Assembly (NCBI RefSeq): GCF_019458805.1
Contig: NZ_JAIBOA010000005.1
Coordinates: forward strand, 271,211 to 335,210
Reading direction: 5' to 3'
DNA from: Actinomadura parmotrematis
Lineage (GTDB): Bacteria; Actinomycetota; Actinomycetes; Streptosporangiales; Streptosporangiaceae
Length of the DNA stretch: 64,000 bases
Part shown: piece after piece, positions 7,812 through 14,500 of the stretch
Position numbering within the stretch: position 1 is the stretch's first letter
How the letters are laid out: each line of letters opens with the position of its first letter
Notes under the pieces: model-generated
Databases searched by the model: none
Told to the model about the DNA's origin: nothing
The model's input: the letters and a program-made list of their open reading frames with translations, nothing else
Program-made: the position numbers and the translations under genes

Positions 7812-8587
7812 CGGGGGGTCTGAGCTCCCTTCGGGGCGCCTGGCGGGGCGCCGGGACCGTGGTCCGGGGCGCCGCCCGGACCGGGATCGGGGTCGGGCGC
7901 GGGGGGCGGCGCGGCGCGGCCGGCCCGGTCGGCGGCCGCGAGCCGGCGCGCCTGCTCCCAGTACAGCAGGGCCGCCCACCAGTACAGGGCGGTGCCCCAG
8001 ATCGCGAACGACCAGCCGACGACCTTGGCGGTGGTCGCGACGGCGCCGGAGTGGTCGCCGAGGAGCAGCAGGGGGAAGGCGTAGAGCAGCGACATCGTGG
8101 CGGCCTTGCCGACGAAGTGCACCGGCAGCGGCCCCCGGTAGCCCATCCGGCGCATGACCGGCCCGATCGGCAGGATCGCGAACTCGCGGGCGACCAGCAG
8201 CACCAGCAGCCAGACCGGGATGATGCCGCGGACCATGAGGCCGATCAGCGTGACCAGGATGTAGAGCCGGTCGGCGGCCGGGTCCAGCACGGTGCCGAGC
8301 CTGCTGGTCTGGTCGAGGGCGCGGGCGAGCTTGCCGTCCAGCCAGTCCGAGAGGCCGGCGAGGACGAGCACGCCGAGCGCCCACCAGTCGTGGTGGGCCA
8401 GGACCAGCCAGAGGAAGAGCGGGACGCCGAGCAGGCGGGCGAAGCTGAGCGCGTTCGGCAGCGTCCAGACGCGGCCGGACACCGCCTCGGCCCCCGCCCC
8501 GGGAACCGCCCCGGACGCGGCCCCCGCCGCGCCCCCCGGCCCGGCCGGCCGCTCCGCGTCCCCCGGCCTGTCGATCTCAGCGCTCAC
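7808..8587 (-). CDS. CDP-alcohol phosphatidyltransferase (PgsA-like)
   Basis: 259 residues. The CDP-alcohol motif D-x2-DG-x2-AR-x8-G-x3-D-x3-D is complete in DWLDGKLARALDQTSRLG followed by TVLDPAADR. About five to six membrane helices surround it, and a Pro/Ala/Asp-rich tail follows (from about 225). The family joins a CDP-diacylglycerol headgroup donor to an alcohol acceptor in phospholipid synthesis. The position upstream of the DUF881-sbp cluster matches mycobacterial pgsA2, but substrate (glycerol phosphate or inositol phosphate) is not settled. The N-terminal 40 residues from GTG 8587 are low-complexity Ala/Gly/Pro, so the true start could be further in. Its stop overlaps the next gene (ATGA). 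Confidence 0.8.
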   Translation of the reverse strand: MSAEIDRPGDAERPAGPGGAAGAASGAVPGAGAEAVSGRVWTLPNALSFARLLGVPLFLWLVLAHHDWWALGVLVLAGLSDWLDGKLARALDQTSRLGTVLDPAADRLYILVTLIGLMVRGIIPVWLLVLLVAREFAILPIGPVMRRMGYRGPLPVHFVGKAATMSLLYAFPLLLLGDHSGAVATTAKVVGWSFAIWGTALYWWAALLYWEQARRLAAADRAGRAAPPPAPDPDPGPGGAPDHGPGAPPGAPKGAQTPR

Positions 8588-8666
8588 GGGCGTCGTCGCC
8601 TCCCTGTCCCCCAATGATCCTGACCCTACCGCCCGGGATCGGGAAGCCCCCGATAGCGTCCGGGGT

Positions 8667-9215
8667 ATGCGATGGACGGTGCACGGCGAGCGCTCCCTGT
8701 ACGACTGCCCCTGGCTGGACCTGCGGCTCGCCGACGTGGAGCTGCCCGACGGCCGGCGGTTCGAGCACCACCTGGTGCGGGTGCGGCCCGCCGCCGGGAT
8801 CGCGGCCCTGGACGGGCGCGGCAACGTGCTGCTCATCTGGCGGCACCGCTTCATCACCGACCGGTGGGGGTGGGAGGTGCCCGGCGGGCGGATCGAGGAC
8901 GGCGAGGACCCGGCCGGCGCGGCCGCCCGCGAGATGGTCGAGGAGACCGGGTACCGGCCGGGGCCGCTCCGCCACCTGCTGGCGGTGCCCGCCTCGCCCG
9001 GGATGCACGACGGGATCCACCACGTGTTCGCCGCCGACGGCGCCGAGCGGGTGGGCGAGCCGACCGACGTGGAGGCCGAGCGCATCGCGTGGGTGCCGCT
9101 CGCGGGCGTCCCGGACCTGGCGGCGCGCGGCGAGATCGGCTCGGGCTCCACCCTCGCCGGGCTGCTCTACCTGCTGGCCGCCGGGGGCGGCGCGGGGCCC
9201 GCCCCGCAGGACTGA
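8667..9215 (+). CDS. Nudix hydrolase
   Basis: 182 residues. The Nudix box is intact (GGRIEDGEDPAGAAAREMVE followed by ETGY), preceded by WGWEVPGG and RHRFITDRW. The N-terminal segment with the HHLVRV motif resembles the ADP-ribose/nucleoside-diphosphate-sugar pyrophosphatase type, but the exact substrate cannot be read. The ATG at 8667 lacks a ribosome-binding site; TAGCGT lies 7 bases upstream, which suggests a leaderless transcript. It is divergent from the CDP-alcohol phosphatidyltransferase and is followed by the deaminase gene on the same strand. Confidence 0.8.
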   Translation: MRWTVHGERSLYDCPWLDLRLADVELPDGRRFEHHLVRVRPAAGIAALDGRGNVLLIWRHRFITDRWGWEVPGGRIEDGEDPAGAAAREMVEETGYRPGPLRHLLAVPASPGMHDGIHHVFAADGAERVGEPTDVEAERIAWVPLAGVPDLAARGEIGSGSTLAGLLYLLAAGGGAGPAPQD

Positions 9216-9272
9216 CCGGTACGTCCCGGCTCCTACCCTGGAGGGGTCCGATGTCCGGTCTGGAGGCGACGC

Positions 9273-10268
9273 GTGATCAACCCGGTTCCCAAGGCGGAGC
9301 TGCACCTGCACATCGAGGGGACGCTGGAGCCCGAGCTCGCGCTCTCCCTCGCCGCCCGCAACGGGCTGGCGCTGCCCTACGCGTCGGCGGACGAGCTGCG
9401 CGCCGCCTACGAGTTCGCCGACCTGCGCTCCTTCCTGAACCTGTACTACCGGCTCATGGAGGTGCTGCGCACCGAGGACGACTTCGCCGACCTGGCCGAC
9501 GCCTACCTGGAGCGGGCCGCCGCGCAGGGCGTCCGGCACGCCGAGATCTTCTTCGACCCGCAGGCGCACACCGGCCGCGGCGTCCCGCTGGAGGCCGTCC
9601 TCGGCGGGCTCGGCCGGGCCCTCACCGGCGCGGCGGGCCGGCACGGCGTCACCACCCGGCTGATCCTGTGCTTCCTGCGGGACGAGCCGGTCTCCTCGGC
9701 GCTCGCGACCTTCGAGGCGGCCCGCCCCTGGTTCGGCACCCTGATCACCGGCGTCGGGCTGGACTCGGCCGAGGTCGGCCACCCGCCCGCGGCGTTCCGC
9801 GCGGTGTACGACCTCGCCAGGGACGCGGGCCTGCACCTGGTGGCCCACGCGGGCGAGGAGGGACCGCCGGAGTACGTGACCGAGGCCCTGGACGTGCTCG
9901 GCGTGCAGCGGATCGACCACGGCATCCGCAGCATGGAGGATCCGGCGCTGGTGGCGCGGCTCGTCCGCGAGCAGGTGCCGCTGACGGTGTGCCCGCTGTC
10001 CAACGTGCGGCTGCGCTGCGTGGAGCGCCTCGCCGACCACCCGCTGCCGGCGATGCTGGAGGCGGGCCTGCTGGTGACGGTGAACTCCGACGACCCGTCC
10101 TACTTCGGCGGGTACGCCGGCGACAACTTCGACGCGGTGCGCCGCGAGCTCGGCCTCGGCGAGGCCGAGCTGCGGCGCCTCGCCGCCAACTCCTTCCGGG
10201 CGTCGTTCCTGCCGCAGGAGGACAAGGACGCCTACCTCAAGGAGGTCGCGGCGCACGACTTCGGCTGA
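9273..10268 (+). CDS. add: Adenosine/adenine deaminase (metal-dependent)
   Basis: 331 residues, the usual length. Metal and catalytic motifs are in order: PKAELHLHIEGTLEPEL (first HxH), LVAHAGEEGPPEYV (third His and catalytic Glu), RIDHGIRSMEDP (fourth His) and VNSDDPSYFGG (Asp pair). The GTLEPEL and SNVRLRCVERLADHPLP segments fit the adenine deaminase (Aah1-like) branch better than classical adenosine deaminase, so adenine to hypoxanthine salvage is possible. The GTG start at 9273 has TGGAGGCGAC upstream. It converges on the methyltransferase gene, with a palindrome across both stops. Confidence 0.85.
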   Translation: MINPVPKAELHLHIEGTLEPELALSLAARNGLALPYASADELRAAYEFADLRSFLNLYYRLMEVLRTEDDFADLADAYLERAAAQGVRHAEIFFDPQAHTGRGVPLEAVLGGLGRALTGAAGRHGVTTRLILCFLRDEPVSSALATFEAARPWFGTLITGVGLDSAEVGHPPAAFRAVYDLARDAGLHLVAHAGEEGPPEYVTEALDVLGVQRIDHGIRSMEDPALVARLVREQVPLTVCPLSNVRLRCVERLADHPLPAMLEAGLLVTVNSDDPSYFGGYAGDNFDAVRRELGLGEAELRRLAANSFRASFLPQEDKDAYLKEVAAHDFG

Positions 10269-10284
10269 GCGGCGGCCCGCTCAG
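10265..10284. terminator. Stop-codon-embedded palindrome between deaminase and methyltransferase genes
   Basis: CTGAGCGG (10265-10272), loop CGGC, CCGCTCAG (10277-10284). The left arm contains the TGA of the plus-strand gene and the right arm the TGA of the minus-strand gene. It has no T tract. It may act as a short bidirectional terminator or transcript end. Confidence 0.4.
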
Positions 10285-11102
10285 ACGGTCGCGGTGAACA
10301 GGTAGTTCACCGGCAGGCCGAGGGTGCCGCGCGGCAGCGGCGGCCAGGGCCAGCGGCCGAACGAGGCGCCCTCCTCCCCGGGCGTGCGGACATCGGGGCC
10401 GCGCCAGCCCGCGGTGGTGAGGACCTCCTCGGGCTCGTCGCTGCCCCACAGCCACGGGCAGCCGTCCTCGCGCAGGCGGCCGAGGCCGTCCCGGGTGAAC
10501 TCGCTCACCATGGACTGGTGGCTGAGCAGGTCGCCGGCGAGGACCGAGCCGGGCGCCGACGCGGTGGCCAGGTCCGCCAGCAGCGTCCGGGCGGCGTCCT
10601 CGGGCAGGTAGAACAGCAGCCCCTCGACGATCCACAGCGTCGGGGCGGCGGCGTCCCAGCCGGCGGCGGCGAGCGGCGCCCGCCAGTCGCCGGCGAGGTC
10701 GGCGCCGACGGCGCGGCGGTCGCAGCGGGGGCGGGCGCCGAGCTCGGCGAGGCGCGCGTCCTTGGCCGCCAGGAGGGCGGGCCGGTCGATCTCGTACAGG
10801 ACGGTCCCGGCGGGCCAGTCCAGCCGGGCCGCGCGGGCGTCCAGCCCGGCCGCGACCAGCACCACCTGCGCCAGGTGCGGGTGCGCGGCGATCGCCTCGT
10901 CGAGGTAGCGGGTGCGGACGGCGAGGAACTCGCTCGTGCCGGGGTTGGCGTAGCGCTCGTAGCGGGCGGCGCCCTCGGGGCCGGCGAGGGCGGCCGCGAG
11001 GTCGTCGCGGAACAGCGCGTCGGGGCGGGCGGTCTCGGCGGCGCGGGCGGCGGCGGTCCAGCCCGCCGTCGCCGCGACGCCGCCGGCGCGGGTGTCGGTC
11101 AC
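10281..11102 (-). CDS. Class I SAM-dependent methyltransferase (LCMT/TIGR00027-like)
   Basis: 273 residues. The fold is recognised from the order RTRYLDEAI, then VVLVAAGLDARAARLDWPAG (SAM-binding loop), VLYEIDRPALLAAKDARL, and LWIVEGLLFYLPEDAARTLL. This matches the leucine carboxyl methyltransferase-like group, common beside actinobacterial natural-product genes and usually O- or carboxyl-methylating. It starts 13 bases after the thioesterase stop, on the same strand, with AGAGAGGACG as ribosome site, so it is probably the third gene of the PKS operon and may tailor the polyketide (inference). Confidence 0.8.
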   Translation of the reverse strand: MTDTRAGGVAATAGWTAAARAAETARPDALFRDDLAAALAGPEGAARYERYANPGTSEFLAVRTRYLDEAIAAHPHLAQVVLVAAGLDARAARLDWPAGTVLYEIDRPALLAAKDARLAELGARPRCDRRAVGADLAGDWRAPLAAAGWDAAAPTLWIVEGLLFYLPEDAARTLLADLATASAPGSVLAGDLLSHQSMVSEFTRDGLGRLREDGCPWLWGSDEPEEVLTTAGWRGPDVRTPGEEGASFGRWPWPPLPRGTLGLPVNYLFTATV

Positions 11103-11115
11103 GGGGTCGTCCTCT

Positions 11116-11550
11116 CTAGCGGCGGCCCGCCGTGACGGCGTCCATGAGGGCGCGCATCGCGGCGGGGATCGGGGCGGGGGCCTGGTGGCCCGCCGCGTCG
11201 GGGCGGACGCAGGCGACGCGCTGCTCGCCGGTGGCGACGAGCTCCTCGCCCTCGGGCAGCACCCGCCAGTACTCGAAGGTCATCACCAGCTGGGTCCGGC
11301 CGACCTCGCCGAGGCCCATCCGCACCACGACCTCGTCGAACAGGGTGAGCTCGCGCAGGTACTCGCACCGGCAGCTCACCGTCAGCAGCCGCACGCCGTC
11401 GGCGAACCCGGCGGCGACGTCGGAGGCGTACTCGCGCATGCACATCTCGCGGGCGCGGCCCTGCCAGCGCACGTAGTTGACGTAGTTGACGTTGCCGAGC
11501 AGGTCGGTGTCCTCGATGCCGACGACGTGCCGGTACTCGTAGCCCTTCAC
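11116..11550 (-). CDS. Enediyne-PKS-type hotdog thioesterase
   Basis: 144 residues, single hotdog domain. The segment GIEDTDLLGNVNYVNYVRWQ followed by GRAREMCMREYA is close to the signature of enediyne PKS-associated thioesterases (CalE7, SgcE10, DynE7), including the conserved Asn of GNV and the Arg in WQGRxRE. These enzymes release the polyene chain from the PKS acyl carrier domain. The GTG start overlaps the PKS stop by 4 bases (GTGA), so the two are translationally coupled. This pairing is a strong family diagnostic for the PKS. Confidence 0.9.
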   Translation of the reverse strand: MKGYEYRHVVGIEDTDLLGNVNYVNYVRWQGRAREMCMREYASDVAAGFADGVRLLTVSCRCEYLRELTLFDEVVVRMGLGEVGRTQLVMTFEYWRVLPEGEELVATGEQRVACVRPDAAGHQAPAPIPAAMRALMDAVTAGRR

Positions 11551-14500
11551 GCGGCGGCCCCGCCCGTGCGTGCGGTGAGGACGCCGAGGACGACGGGCCC
11601 GGCGACGCCGCGAAGGCCCGCCGCCAGGGTCGCCACGCGGTGGTCGCCCGCGGCGAGGACGATCCAGCCGTCCTCGTGCAGGGCGTCCAGGGCGAACGGC
11701 GTCCCGGCGGGCAGGCCGGCCTTGACGGCCGACTCGGCCGCCGTCCAGACGCGGGTCGCGGCGGTGTCGAGGTCCTCGCCCGCCTCGGCCGCCAAGGCGT
11801 CGGCGAGGGCGAGGCCGTCGGCGCCGAGCAGGCCGTGCCAGGCGTCGCGGTCGCGGGCGGCGACCCGCTCCAGGTCGCAGCCGGGGGTGCCGGTGGCGAG
11901 GGTGACGCCGGCGCAGTGCGCGATGGACAGCGGGCGACCGTCGCCGGTCTCGGGCTTGCCGTCGGGGCGGTGGGCGAGCCGCACGTCCGGGCCGAGCAGG
12001 CGGCGGGCGGCGAGGTCGGCGGCGTCGCGGCGGGACGCGCCGGCGGGGTCGGTGTCGACGACGGCGGAGCCGGCGAGGCCGAAGGCGGCGAGGGCGTGCT
12101 CGACGTAGGGGCCGAGCAGGCCGGGCACCCAGGCGGCTGGCAGCGCGAACTTCTCGACCAGGCGGGTGCGGAAGCCCTCCCAGGTCTCGATGAGCTCGCC
12201 GTCCTCGTCGGTGACCTCCAGGTCCCAGCACTCCTCGGCGACGCGGTAGCGGGCGTGCACGAACGCGGCGGCGGCGCCGGCCGCGGCGCCGGGCACGAGG
12301 CGGTCGACGCCGGCGGGGATGGCGAGGACGGTCGGCGCGCAGAGCGCGAGCGGCTGCATGTAGGAGTCGCGGGCGGCGGGGTCGCCGAGCAGCAGCGTGC
12401 CGGGCAGGTAGCGGCCGAACCAGGGGACGCCGGTGGCGGGCAGCAGGCGCGCGGTGACGTGGGTGGCGTCGGCGCGGCGGATGTCGCCCATGAGCCGGAA
12501 CCGGGGGCCGTGGAAGAGCATCGGCCCGTACAGCTCGGTGGCCGGGTCCAGGTCGAGGGGCGGCAGGGCGGCGTTGCCGGGGACGGCGACGCCGCGCGCC
12601 TTCGGCGCTGCGGGCGGGGCCTCGCAGACGGCGCGGAAGTGGTCGATCTGGAAGCCGGTGGTGCTGCACCGCACGACGGCGGAGGCGACGCCGGGGGCGG
12701 TGCGCAGCACGGCGACGCGGACGGTGACGGGGGTGTCGGCGGCGACCGCGATGGCGCGCAGGAACTCCACGCCGGACAGGACCGGCGGGGCGTCCAGGCC
12801 GAGCAGGGCGCTGCCGGCCTGCGCCATGATCTCCATGCCGACGGTGCCGGGCAGGACGGCCTCGGTGCCGCCGCCGAACACGTGCTCGGCGAGGTAGGGG
12901 TCGTCGTCCCAGCTCACCTCGGCGTCGGCGACGAGCTCGACGCCGGGGTAGCTGACACGGGGCCGGTCCAGGAAGCGCAGCAGGGGGAGCTCGCCGGCGC
13001 CGAAGGAGACCGTCGGCATCTCGCCGAAGCGGCCGGTGACGACCGACACGACGGGCGCGGCGGGGTCGGCGGCCAGGTCGCGCAGCATCGCGACGCCCTG
13101 GTCGGGGGTGATGGTGGTGACGCCGGCGCGGGCGAGGTTCTCCACCGAGCCGAGCCGCTCGCCCATGCCGACGCCCGACCAGAGCGACCACTCGACGGCG
13201 CGGACGCGGCAGTGCGGCAGCTCGGCGGCGAGCCGCTCGGCGAGGTCGCTCTGCCATTCGTTGGCGACGGCGTAGTGGGCCTCGCCGCGCAGGCCCGCCC
13301 GGCCGGTCATCGACCCGAAGGTGACGAGCAGCCGCAGCCGCGCGGTGTCGACGGCGGCGAGGACGGCCTCCAGGCCGGCGACCTTGGGGCCGATGGTGCG
13401 GGCGTAGTCGTCGTCGGTGAGCTCGGTGAGCAGCTTGGGGACGTTGCCGCCGGCGCCGTGCAGGACGGCGGTGACGGGACCGAGCTCCGCCTCGGCGGCG
13501 GCGACCGCGGCGGCGACCGCGCCGGCGTCGGTGACGTCGGCGCGCAGGTAGCGGGCGGTGACGCCGGCGGCGTCCATGCGCTCCAGGTTGGCGGCGAGCT
13601 CGGCGTCCTCCTCGGGCGCCGACCGGCCGAGCAGGGCGAGCCGGGCGCCGCTCTCGCGGGCCAGCTCCAGGGCGCACTCGGCGGTGATGCCCTTGCCGCC
13701 GCCGGTGACGAGCAGGACGTCGCCGCCGCCGAGGGGCAGGTCGGTGCCGGCGAGGTCGACGGGGGCGAGGACGGGCTCGCGGCGGGCGCCGTCGTGGACG
13801 GTCTCGCGGAACCGGACGGTCGCGGCGGCCTCGACGGAGACGGCGGCGGGCGTGGCGGGGCCGTCCAGGGCGGCGGTGACGACGGTGGTGGCGACCCAGG
13901 GCGCCTCCAGGTGCAGGGTCTTGGCGAACCCGGCGCCGCCGGGCCCGTCCTGCACGATCACGCAGCGGGTGACGTCGTCGCCGGCGAGGACGGCCGCGGC
14001 GCCCTCGCGCAGCAGCGCGAGGCGGTCGGCGCCGGCGGGCAGCAGGACGAGGACGCCGGTGCCGAGCCGGGCGTCGCGGAGGGCCTCGCGGATCGCCGGG
14101 CCGGCCGGGTGGTCGCCGACGACGCGCCAGGCGCCCTCGGCGCGGGGCGCGGTGCGGGCGGGCGCGGGCGCCTCCCGGCGGTCCAGCGCGAACGCCCGCA
14201 CCCAGGGGCCGGCGCCGGGCGGGACGATGCGGGCGGCGGCGGTCGCGGCGTCCTCGGCGCCGGCGGTGCCGGTGGCGGCCAGCTCGGTGAGGGTCTCGGC
14301 GACCTGCCCGAGGGTGGCGGTGGCGTAGCCGGTCGGGGCGGCGGGCTCGGCGAGGCCGAGGGTGCGCATCGCGTCGCCGACGAGCTCGGACACCACGATC
14401 GACGACAGGTGCAGGTCGTCGAGGAACTTGCTGTCGGCCTGGACGGCGTCCAGGGGGAACTCGGCGCGGCGGGCGACCAGGGTGCGCAGGAGCAGCAGCG

